A stretch of DNA of 5,274 bases from Promicromonosporaceae bacterium (GTDB lineage: Bacteria; Actinomycetota; Actinomycetes; Actinomycetales; Cellulomonadaceae), in assembly GCA_009782865.1 (NCBI GenBank), contig WRIF01000139.1:1-5274 (forward strand), given 5' to 3'. Below, piece by piece: positions 1-5,274 of the stretch. How positions within the stretch are numbered: position 1 is the stretch's first letter; each line of letters starts with the position of its first letter. The notes beneath the pieces are model-generated. The model was not told the origin of the DNA. It was given only the letters and a program-made list of their open reading frames with translations, and made no database searches. The position numbers were made by a program, and so were the translations under genes.

Positions 1-286
1 TCCCCGCGCCGGACAGGCCGCAGTCGGTGGCGGTTCCTCCGGTCAGCGGCGCGGGTGTCACCTCGATGACATCACCCAGCTGTTCGACGCCCACCCCGAG
101 CGCCCGCAGGCCGGCGGCCATCAGGTCGGTGTCCCGACTGCGGAGCGCCCCGCGCAGTGCGCCAGGCCCGGCCGCCAGGGCCGCGAGGATGAGCAGGCGG
201 TTGGTCAGCGACTTGGAGCCGGGCACCTCGACGGTGGCGTTGAGGGGGCCGGGGGCGACGGGCGCGGTCCAGAGGTCTTGCGTCAT
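1..286 (-). CDS. aroA: 3-phosphoshikimate 1-carboxyvinyltransferase (EPSP synthase), N-terminal part, cut by window edge
   Basis: This cytosolic enzyme transfers the enolpyruvyl group of phosphoenolpyruvate to shikimate-3-phosphate, the sixth step of the shikimate pathway to chorismate and aromatic amino acids. Only the first 95 codons are inside the window; the family is usually about 420-440 residues. The N-terminal signature [10 protein letters not shown] lies at residues 21-30. K25 and R30 match the conserved substrate-binding Lys and Arg of the family (K22 and R27 in E. coli). A downstream RDTDLM-ALRALG stretch (residues 51-64) and the start of the GLSGAGT-type motif (residues 91-95) also fit. 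The start is the ATG at 286-284, 10 nt after the stop of the DoxX gene. No Shine-Dalgarno sequence is visible there; instead TAATCT ends 7 nt before the ATG. GSKS, rather than the GDKS form typical of class II enzymes, suggests a class I-like enzyme; that class call is inference from a fragment. Confidence 0.95.
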   Translation of the reverse strand, partial: MTQDLWTAPVAPGPLNATVEVPGSKSLTNRLLILAALAAGPGALRGALRSRDTDLMAAGLRALGVGVEQLGDVIEVTPAPLTGGTATDCGLSGAG

Positions 287-293
287 GCGGGCA

Positions 294-299
294 AGATTA
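294..299 (-). promoter_or_regulatory. Candidate -10 hexamer TAATCT for a leaderless aroA transcript
   Basis: On the minus strand the sequence reads TAATCT, then 7 nt, then the aroA ATG. The first three bases are the TAA stop codon of the DoxX gene. The hexamer fits the actinobacterial TANNNT -10 pattern, and the spacing would put the transcript start at or next to the ATG. No recognisable -35 element lies 16-19 nt upstream. The alternative is that aroA is only translated by re-initiation on the upstream mRNA. Confidence 0.4.
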
Positions 300-794
300 C
301 GGCCTGCTGGCGGCCAGGGCGGAACGGACGGCGGCGTTTACGTCGGCCCGGTGGGCGCGCGCCTGCGCAACTCGGTAGGCCAGGGAGGGCCTGCCTTGAG
401 GGTCGCTGGAGGCGAACAGGGCCCCGCCGAGGCGACCGAGGGAGGTGACGAAGGGCTGGACATTGGCCTGGCGGGCCGTCTTGTCCTTCTCGGTCACCGG
501 CAGGTTGGCCGCTACCAATGGGAGGGTCAGGGCGGCGAGGCCGGCGGCGGCGGCGCGGGGAAAGACTCCGGCCCCGAGCGCGACCCCGAGGATGGCGGTG
601 GCTCCGGCGTGGGCGCGGACGGCGGCCTTGAGTTGCTGGTCGGTGACCTCATCGAAGGCGTCGGTGCGCGTGGCCAGTTTCTCCAGGGCGGCGCGGGCGG
701 TGGCGACATGCACGTCGGGCTTGGTGATTGCCCTCACCCCGTCGTACACGAAGGGCGCGGCGAGCAGCGGGCGGGCGAGGCGGCGGAGGGACAT
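297..794 (-). CDS. DoxX family membrane protein
   Basis: This is a small integral membrane protein of 165 residues from the chosen ATG. DoxX-family proteins have about four membrane helices. Some are linked to redox or thiol stress, but their biochemical role is mostly undefined. The N-terminal stretch [17 protein letters not shown] (residues 6-22) is the typical first helix of actinobacterial DoxX proteins. Further hydrophobic segments lie near 61-77, 80-98 and 113-130. The C-terminal [20 protein letters not shown] (residues 119-138) matches the family's usual LGxLGGLxLAxxDTxGRPSL pattern. A TTG at 830, one base after the glnA stop, would add 12 residues (ANFPESWNGWH after the start) that do not look like family sequence, so the ATG at 794 is preferred. 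Neither start has a good Shine-Dalgarno site (only TGGAA about 10 nt before the ATG). The gene lies between glnA and aroA, is probably cotranscribed with glnA, and has no visible promoter of its own. Confidence 0.87.
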   Translation of the reverse strand: MSLRRLARPLLAAPFVYDGVRAITKPDVHVATARAALEKLATRTDAFDEVTDQQLKAAVRAHAGATAILGVALGAGVFPRAAAAGLAALTLPLVAANLPVTEKDKTARQANVQPFVTSLGRLGGALFASSDPQGRPSLAYRVAQARAHRADVNAAVRSALAASRP

Positions 795-831
795 GTGCCA
801 ACCATTCCAGGATTCGGGGAAGTTCGCCAAC

Positions 832-2256
832 TCACAGGTCGAAGTACAGCTCGAACTCCTTGGGCGTGGGCTGCATCGCGATGGGCAGCACCTCGTTCTC
901 GCGCTTGTACTTGATCCAGGTCTGAATCAGATCCTCGGTGAAGACGCCGCCCTCGGTGAGGTACTCGTGGTCGGCCTCCAGGTTGTCCAGCACCTCGGCC
1001 AGGGAGCCGGGCACCTGCGCGATGTCGGCATGCTCCTCGGGAGGCAGCTCGTACAGGTCCTTGTCAATCGGTGCCGGCGGCTCGTAGCGGTTGCGGATGC
1101 CATCGAGCCCGGCCATCAGCTGGGCGGCGAAGCACAGGTACGGATTGGCGCTCGGGTCGGGGACGCGGAACTCGACGCGCTTGGCCTGGGCCGAGGCGCC
1201 GGTGACGGGGATGCGGATGCAGGCCGAGCGGTTGCGTGCCGAGTAGACCAGGTTGACCGGCGCCTCAAAGCCGGGCACTAGGCGGCGGTAGGAGTTGACC
1301 GATGGGTTGGTGAACGCCAACAGGGAGGGGGCGTGACGGAGCAGGCCGCCGATGTACCAGCGGGCCAGGTCGGACAGGCCGCCGTAGCCGCGCTCGTCGT
1401 AGAACAGCGGCTGGCCGCCCAGCCACAGGCTCTGGTGGGTGTGCATGCCCGAGCCGTTGTCGCCGAAGAGGGGCTTGGGCATGAAGGTGACCGTCTTGCC
1501 GGCCTGCAGTGCGACGTTGCGGATGACGTACTTAAACTTCATCAGGTCGTCGGCGGCGGCCAGCAGCGTGTTGAAGCGGTAGTTGACCTCGTGCTGCCCG
1601 CCGGTGCCCACCTCGTGATGGGCGCGCTCGATGGACAGGCCCACCTGCTCGCACACGGCCGACATTTCGTCGCGGATGTCCACAAACTTATCGGTGGGAG
1701 AGACCGGGAAGTAGCCGCCCTTGAAGGGGGTCTTGTAGGCCAGGTTGTGGCCGCCCTCCTCGCGGCCGGTGTTCCAGGCCGCCTCCTCGGAGTCCAGGGA
1801 GTAGAACGAGTGCTGTGGGGCGGTGGAGTAGCGGACATCGTCGAACATGTAGAACTCGGCCTCGGCACCGAAGTAGGCGAGGTCGGCGAAGCCCGAGGCG
1901 GCCAGGTGAGCCTCGGCCTTGGCAGCCACCTGACGGGGGTCCCGTGAGTAGGGTTCCGCCGTGTAGGGGTCGACGATCGAGAAGTTCATCACCAGCGTCT
2001 TGCGCCGGCGGAACGGATCGACAAACGCCGACGAGACGTCGGGAATGAGCTTCATGTCCGACTCGTGAATGGCCTGGAAGCCGCGGATCGACGAACCGTC
2101 GAACATCATGCCCTCGGTGAAGGCGTCCTCGTTGAAGTGGACGGCCGGAATGTTGAAGTGCTGCCAGATGCCGGGCAGGTCCACAAAACGACAGTCAATG
2201 AACTCGACTGCCTGGTCTCGGACGTAGGCGATGGCGTCTGCGGCGGAGGAGAACAT
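832..2256 (-). CDS. glnA: Type I (class I-beta) glutamine synthetase
   Basis: The enzyme makes glutamine from glutamate, ammonia and ATP and is a cytosolic dodecamer central to nitrogen assimilation. The 474 residues are complete and close to the 478 of M. tuberculosis GlnA1. Visible motifs in order are: FDGSSIRGF (52-60); GAEAEFY (130-136), with metal-binding Glu residues; [13 protein letters not shown] (213-225), with catalytic and metal Glu/His; [10 protein letters not shown] (268-277), with ATP-site His272; [17 protein letters not shown] (317-333), with the flap Glu331; NRSACIRIP (342-350); and [12 protein letters not shown] (362-373). The DLYELPPEE motif places Tyr402 at the adenylylation site, so regulation by a GlnE adenylyltransferase encoded elsewhere is expected. 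The stretch at about 140-183 fits the I-beta insertion. The start is the ATG at 2256-2254, 11 nt after the DUF4191 stop. No clear Shine-Dalgarno site is present; TAGAGT lies 8 nt upstream. The TGA stop is followed closely by the DoxX gene with no terminator-like hairpin. Confidence 0.98.
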   Translation of the reverse strand: MFSSAADAIAYVRDQAVEFIDCRFVDLPGIWQHFNIPAVHFNEDAFTEGMMFDGSSIRGFQAIHESDMKLIPDVSSAFVDPFRRRKTLVMNFSIVDPYTAEPYSRDPRQVAAKAEAHLAASGFADLAYFGAEAEFYMFDDVRYSTAPQHSFYSLDSEEAAWNTGREEGGHNLAYKTPFKGGYFPVSPTDKFVDIRDEMSAVCEQVGLSIERAHHEVGTGGQHEVNYRFNTLLAAADDLMKFKYVIRNVALQAGKTVTFMPKPLFGDNGSGMHTHQSLWLGGQPLFYDERGYGGLSDLARWYIGGLLRHAPSLLAFTNPSVNSYRRLVPGFEAPVNLVYSARNRSACIRIPVTGASAQAKRVEFRVPDPSANPYLCFAAQLMAGLDGIRNRYEPPAPIDKDLYELPPEEHADIAQVPGSLAEVLDNLEADHEYLTEGGVFTEDLIQTWIKYKRENEVLPIAMQPTPKEFELYFDL

Positions 2257-2264
2257 GGTACGGA

Positions 2265-2270
2265 ACTCTA
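2265..2270 (-). promoter_or_regulatory. Candidate -10 hexamer TAGAGT for a leaderless glnA transcript
   Basis: On the minus strand the sequence reads TAGAGT, then 8 nt (TCCGTACC), then the glnA ATG. Its first three bases are the TAG stop of the DUF4191 gene. It matches TANNNT and would place the transcript start near the A of ATG. The -35 region (about 2288-2294) shows nothing like TTGACA, and I see no GlnR- or AmtR-like box. glnA could instead rely only on the DUF4191 promoter. Confidence 0.4.
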
Positions 2271-2978
2271 CCGTCCGCGCATGCCCTTGCGATCAGGGCG
2301 GGCGCGGTTGAAGTCGATGCCCTTGGGCAGGCCCAGGTTGATCCCACCGAGGGCCGACAGGCGCCGGGACACCTCGGTGGCCTCTGCGGGGGTCAGCTGA
2401 TTCTTCAGCGACTTGATCGACTTGGCGAGCTTGACCAGCGGTACCTGGCCGTCGTCGTTGCCCATCTGGATGAGGGTGATTGGCACGCCCGCAAGGAAAC
2501 GGGAGGTCTTTTTGCGCTCGTCTTCTAGCAGGCGACCGGCGCGCACGGCGGGACCCTCCGAGACGAGCACCACGCCGGGGCGTCCCACTCCCCGGAAAAC
2601 CATGTCTTGGCTGCGGGGAGAAAAGGCAACGGGCTCGTCCTCGAAGGTCCACTGCCCGCGGCCGCGGACGGTGCCCATCGCGGAGCGGGCGGCGCCCGCC
2701 TGGCCCTCGATGCGTCGGTAGGCCGCAGCTTCGGCGCGCCGGGTGAGCATGAACATGGCGGCCAGGAACGCAAACGGCAGGCCCATGATCAGCCCGGTGG
2801 GCCAGTTGAAGACCGTGAAGCCCAACGCCATGAACGCGGCAAGCACTCCGAAGAAGACGCCGAGCATGATCCAGGTGACCGCCGGGTCGGTGGCCCGCGT
2901 CATCTGGTACGCCTGCCAAACCTGGTGATACCAGCGCTGCTTCTTGACCTTGGGTTCCTGCTTGGATTTCCGAGCCAT
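2268..2978 (-). CDS. DUF4191 domain-containing membrane protein
   Basis: This 236-residue protein belongs to the DUF4191 family of actinobacterial membrane proteins, whose function is unknown. It starts with a lysine/arginine-rich cytoplasmic tail ([15 protein letters not shown]). Two membrane helices follow at about 33-54 and 58-79, separated by a short FNWPTG turn, so both ends should be cytoplasmic. A soluble part (80-236) contains [14 protein letters not shown] (89... onward), [19 protein letters not shown] (107-125), [12 protein letters not shown] (132-143), and a basic tail ending [20 protein letters not shown] (217-236). The same pattern is found in the M. tuberculosis homologue Rv2219, also just upstream of glnA1. 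The ATG at 2978 is the natural start. No Shine-Dalgarno site precedes it, but TAGAAT lies 8 nt upstream. It is the first gene of the minus-strand series. Its position suggests, but does not prove, a link to glutamine synthetase or to lipoate genes usually found nearby. Confidence 0.93.
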   Translation of the reverse strand: MARKSKQEPKVKKQRWYHQVWQAYQMTRATDPAVTWIMLGVFFGVLAAFMALGFTVFNWPTGLIMGLPFAFLAAMFMLTRRAEAAAYRRIEGQAGAARSAMGTVRGRGQWTFEDEPVAFSPRSQDMVFRGVGRPGVVLVSEGPAVRAGRLLEDERKKTSRFLAGVPITLIQMGNDDGQVPLVKLAKSIKSLKNQLTPAEATEVSRRLSALGGINLGLPKGIDFNRARPDRKGMRGR

Positions 2979-2986
2979 GGACGATG

Positions 2987-2992
2987 ATTCTA
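2987..2992 (-). promoter_or_regulatory. Candidate -10 hexamer TAGAAT for the DUF4191-glnA series
   Basis: The minus strand reads TAGAAT, then CATCGTCC (8 nt), then the ATG of the DUF4191 gene. TAGAAT is a near-consensus actinobacterial -10 box, and with the missing Shine-Dalgarno site it points to a leaderless mRNA. No convincing -35 is seen (GGTAAG/TAAGGG occupy that area at about 3010-3017). Confidence 0.5.
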
Positions 2993-3023
2993 GCCGTGCC
3001 CGACCGGCTCCCTTACCCTGGGG

Positions 3024-3036
3024 CCGATAGCATCGG
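3024..3036. repeat. Small inverted repeat CCGAT-AGC-ATCGG over the plus-strand promoter
   Basis: Perfect 5-bp arms (3024-3028 and 3032-3036) flank a 3-nt centre and fully contain the candidate -10 box TAGCAT. It could be a small operator half-site pair. At this length chance is a serious alternative, and it is not followed by a T-run, so it is not a terminator. Confidence 0.25.
3028..3033 (+). promoter_or_regulatory. Candidate -10 hexamer TAGCAT for the CNNM pair
   Basis: TAGCAT is followed by CGGGGAT (7 nt) and the GTG at 3041. The spacing fits a TANNNT box driving a leaderless transcript that begins at the GTG. The GGGGA in the spacer is too close to the start to act as a normal Shine-Dalgarno site. 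No TTGACA-like -35 is visible at 3003-3011. Confidence 0.45.
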
Positions 3037-3040
3037 GGAT

Positions 3041-4369
3041 GTGACCGGTCAGTGGCTGATGCTTGGGGTGGGGGTGCTACTCACGCTGGCCAGTGCGGTC
3101 TTCTCGGCCGGGGAGTTTGCGCTGGTGACCCTGGACCCTATGCGCCTGGCCGCCCTGGAGGGCTCCGCTCGGGTCGGCTGGCGGCATCGTACGGTCAGCC
3201 GCGCGCTGGGCAACCTGTCGATGGAACTCAGCTCGGCACAGGTGGGATCGGCGGCTGCCACCATCCTGCTTGGCTACACCGCCCAGCCCGCCCTCGACTC
3301 ACTGCTGTCTGGCCTGTTGGGCCGGACCACCCTCGTCACGGGCCTGGCCACCGCGACTGCCGTGATCTTTTCGCTGGCGTTGATCAACGTGTTCTCGATG
3401 TTGTTCGGTGAACTCATCCCGAAGAATTACGCGATCTCCAGCACCTATCGCACCGCCTTGATGACGGTGCCGGTGGTGCGCGGGTTCTCGGTGATCGCCA
3501 AACCGGTGATCTGGACCCTGAACCGGGCCGTAACCGGGCTCTTGCGCCTGGGCGGCATCGAGCCGCGCGCTGACCTGGCAGCCACCCGAGGGCCCGACCA
3601 GTTACGCTCCCTGGTCCAGCACTCGGCTGAGGAGGGCTCCCTCGATCCGGCGGTGGCCACGCTGGTCACCAACGCGGTCGAGCTGGAGGGCCTGACGGCG
3701 CGCGACGTGATGACCGACCGCACCCGGGTGCACACCCTGCCCCGAGAGGCCTCCGCCGCCGACGTGATTGATCAGGCGCGCGCCACGGGTCACTCCCGCT
3801 TCCCGCTGATCGGCGAGGACTCCGATGACATCATCGGGCTGGTGAACCTGCGCCGCGCGGTGGCGGTGCCCTTTGCCAGGCGATCGACGGTGCCGGCCGC
3901 CGCCCTGATGTACCAGGCCCCGCGCGTGCCAGAGACCGTCCGCCTGGGCCCGCTGCTAGTCGACCTCAAGGGCTTCGGCCTGCAGATGGCCGTGGTGGTC
4001 GATGAGTATGGAGGAACCGCGGGCCTGGTCACCCTGGAAGACGTGATCGAGGAACTGGTGGGGGAGGTTGCCGACGAGCATGATCGCCGCCAGGTGACGA
4101 TGGCTCGGCGCGCCGACGGCTCCTGCCTGGTAGACGGCACCACTCGTCCCGATGAGTTAAGGGAGTTTCTGGGAATCGCTGTGCCCGAGGGTCCGGCCTA
4201 TGAGACGCTCGCCGGGCTGATCATGTTTCGGCTGGGCAGGGTACCGGTGGTGGGGGACCTCGTAGAGGTGGCCGCGGGGCAGCAGGCGGTGCGCCTGGTG
4301 GTCAAGGCCATGACGGGTCGGCGTATCGAACGAATCGCCGTGATTCCCCTGGAGGTGGCCGCGCCGTGA
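3041..4369 (+). CDS. CNNM/CBS/CorC-type membrane protein (hemolysin family), first of tandem pair
   Basis: This is a complete 442-residue member of the CNNM (DUF21)-CBS-CorC_HlyC family, whose characterised members (CorC, MpfA) act in Mg2+ efflux or homeostasis at the inner membrane. The N-terminal CNNM domain (1 to about 175) opens with a hydrophobic helix holding FSAGEFALVTLD (21-32), and carries GELIPKN (123-129), the family's GExxPK motif. CBS1 spans about 222-277 (VMTDRTRVHTL ... HSRFPLIGE ... IIGLVNL). CBS2 spans about 285-340 and ends GGTAGLVTLEDVIEELVGEV. A CorC_HlyC domain follows at about 350-435. In CBS1 the usual VHVKDLL-like end reads LVNLRRAV, so the Lys-Asp pair is missing. The GTG at 3041 is chosen because it starts just before the first helix and has a -10 box 7 nt upstream. 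An ATG at 2984 would add 19 non-hydrophobic residues and has no Shine-Dalgarno site. Two TTA leucine codons (3602-3604, 4157-4159) are unusual in such GC-rich DNA. Confidence 0.93.
   Translation: MTGQWLMLGVGVLLTLASAVFSAGEFALVTLDPMRLAALEGSARVGWRHRTVSRALGNLSMELSSAQVGSAAATILLGYTAQPALDSLLSGLLGRTTLVTGLATATAVIFSLALINVFSMLFGELIPKNYAISSTYRTALMTVPVVRGFSVIAKPVIWTLNRAVTGLLRLGGIEPRADLAATRGPDQLRSLVQHSAEEGSLDPAVATLVTNAVELEGLTARDVMTDRTRVHTLPREASAADVIDQARATGHSRFPLIGEDSDDIIGLVNLRRAVAVPFARRSTVPAAALMYQAPRVPETVRLGPLLVDLKGFGLQMAVVVDEYGGTAGLVTLEDVIEELVGEVADEHDRRQVTMARRADGSCLVDGTTRPDELREFLGIAVPEGPAYETLAGLIMFRLGRVPVVGDLVEVAAGQQAVRLVVKAMTGRRIERIAVIPLEVAAP
4351..4355 (+). promoter_or_regulatory. Ribosome binding site GGAGG for the second CNNM gene
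   Basis: GGAGG lies 10 nt before the GTG at 4366, within the last codons of the first CNNM gene. It is the only strong, well-spaced Shine-Dalgarno sequence before any gene start in the window. It fixes the overlapping GTG as the start of the downstream gene. Confidence 0.8.
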
Positions 4370-5274
4370 GTGCCCCGCTAGCCATCGCCATCGGCGTCCT
4401 GTTGCTGATCGGCAACGCTTTCTTCGTCGGGGCCGAGTTCTCTCTCATCTCGGCCCGCCGCTCCGCCATCGAGCCCTTGGCGGCCTCCGGGAACCGACGG
4501 GCGGGCACCGTACTGTGGGCGATGGAACACCTGTCCTTGATGCTCGCCACCGCCCAGGTGGGGGTCACGGCCTGTTCGGTGGGCCTGGGGGTAGTTGCCG
4601 AACCGGCGGTTGTCGCTCTGCTGGAGGGGCCGCTGGCGTACCTGAGAATCCCTTCAGGCTTGGTGCGTCCAATCGCGTTGGTGGTGGCCCTCGCAATGGT
4701 GGTGTTGCTGCATGTGGTGTTGGGGGAGATGCTTCCGAAGAACCTGGTGGTCGCCACTCCTGAGAGCGCGGCCATGTGGTTTACCCCGCCGCTGGTGATG
4801 GTGGGACGCGCGCTTCGTCCCCTGATCGCCAGCCTCAACGCGCTGGCCAATGGGTTCGTGCGCCTGACCGGGGTGGAGCCGAGGGACGAGGTCGCCTCTG
4901 CCTACACTGCGGCCGAGGTGCAATCCATCATGGAGTACTCCGAGGCTGCGGGAACATTGGCGGATTCTCACGGTCTGCTTGGCTCGGCGATTGAGTTCTC
5001 GGTGCGCACGGCGGCCGATGTGATGACCCCGGTCGGGGAGGTCGTCACCGTTGGCCTGGACGTCACCCCTGCCGAGTACGAGCGGCGCGTGGCGAAGACG
5101 GGCTACTCGCGCTTCCCGGTGGCGGCCGAAGGTGACGTGCTCGGCTATCTGCACCTCAAGGACGTGCTGTACGCCGCCGAGGACGACCGGGATCGCCCAA
5201 TCGAGGCCTGGCGCGTCCGCCGGCTGATCGCGGTGAAACTGTCTGCCGAGATCGAGGACGTGCTGCGGGTGATG
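4366..5274 (+). CDS. CNNM/CBS-type membrane protein (hemolysin family), second of tandem pair, cut by window edge
   Basis: The first 303 codons of a second CNNM-CBS protein are present; the rest lies beyond the window. The GTG start overlaps the TGA stop of the first gene as GTGA, so translation is probably coupled. The first helix (about 3-29) contains GNAFFVGAEFSLISARRS (16-33). Further hydrophobic stretches lie at about 60-85, 98-119 and 136-160. GEMLPKN (120-126) is the GExxPK motif of the CNNM domain. CBS1 spans about 218-271 (ADVMTP, GYSRFPVAAEGDVLGYLHLKDVL) with the usual HLKD end. CBS2 begins around residue 284 and is cut off. A C-terminal CorC_HlyC domain would be expected but cannot be seen. 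It is a paralogue, not a duplicate, of the preceding protein: FFVGAEF replaces VFSAGEF in the first helix. It probably acts with its neighbour at the inner membrane in divalent cation handling; a heterodimer is inference. Confidence 0.92.
   Translation, partial: MSAPLAIAIGVLLLIGNAFFVGAEFSLISARRSAIEPLAASGNRRAGTVLWAMEHLSLMLATAQVGVTACSVGLGVVAEPAVVALLEGPLAYLRIPSGLVRPIALVVALAMVVLLHVVLGEMLPKNLVVATPESAAMWFTPPLVMVGRALRPLIASLNALANGFVRLTGVEPRDEVASAYTAAEVQSIMEYSEAAGTLADSHGLLGSAIEFSVRTAADVMTPVGEVVTVGLDVTPAEYERRVAKTGYSRFPVAAEGDVLGYLHLKDVLYAAEDDRDRPIEAWRVRRLIAVKLSAEIEDVLRVM

Noticed and set aside
27..914. A 295-codon open frame on the plus strand opposite aroA, DoxX and the glnA end
   Set aside because: It is low-complexity Gly/Arg/Ala-rich sequence antisense to three recognised genes, as expected for shadow frames in GC-rich DNA.
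1333..1947. A 204-codon plus-strand open frame inside glnA (and a similar one at 445-1281)
   Set aside because: The underlying strand encodes fully conserved glutamine synthetase motifs. The antisense translation resembles no family I know and has no start signal.
3024..3036. The CCGAT-AGC-ATCGG dyad as a transcription terminator
   Set aside because: The stem is only 5 bp, there is no U-tract, and it lies between divergent starts where no terminator is needed.
2984..3040. ATG at 2984 as the start of the first CNNM gene
   Set aside because: It would add 19 residues unlike the family, has no Shine-Dalgarno site and would leave only 5 bp to the divergent DUF4191 start. The GTG at 3041 lies just before the first helix and has a -10 box.
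4302..4850. A 182-codon minus-strand open frame opposite the CNNM pair (also 4654-5154)
   Set aside because: It is antisense to the conserved CNNM domain of the second protein, and its composition is typical of a GC-rich shadow.
1..5274. Mobile elements, CRISPR arrays, tRNA/rRNA genes, riboswitches
   Set aside because: Recognised genes cover nearly all of the window, the only gaps are short, and no transposase, array or RNA-like structure is visible.

Overview
The window is GC-rich chromosomal DNA from an actinomycete-type bacterium (Actinomycetota). The evidence is the strong G/C bias at third codon positions, GTG starts, a DUF4191 membrane protein next to glnA as in Mycobacterium tuberculosis (Rv2219/Rv2220), a GlnA1-like class I-beta glutamine synthetase with an adenylylation tyrosine, and a tandem pair of CNNM/CBS transporters. 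Genus cannot be fixed from sequence alone. I see no mobile element, RNA gene, CRISPR array or large repeat.

Layout: six genes lie in two divergent blocks. Positions 1-2978 hold a tight minus-strand series read right to left: DUF4191 protein, glnA, a DoxX-family membrane protein, then the first 95 codons of aroA, which runs off the left edge. Gaps are 11, 37 (or 1) and 10 nt. Positions 3041-5274 hold a plus-strand pair of CNNM/CBS/CorC-type proteins overlapping by 4 nt; the second runs off the right edge. About 62 bp separate the two blocks.

Function: the minus block combines nitrogen assimilation (glutamine synthetase) and the shikimate step leading to chorismate (EPSP synthase) with two small membrane proteins of unknown detailed role. 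The plus block is probably involved in Mg2+ or other divalent cation efflux or homeostasis.

The most notable signal is regulatory. Four of the six starts (DUF4191, glnA, aroA and the first CNNM gene) lack a well-placed Shine-Dalgarno sequence but have a TANNNT hexamer 7-8 nt before the start codon, as expected for -10 boxes of leaderless mRNAs. For glnA and aroA the hexamer begins with the upstream gene's own stop codon. The internal gene of the CNNM pair has a normal GGAGG site. The gene content itself is ordinary housekeeping, and I do not see evidence for a new multi-gene system.
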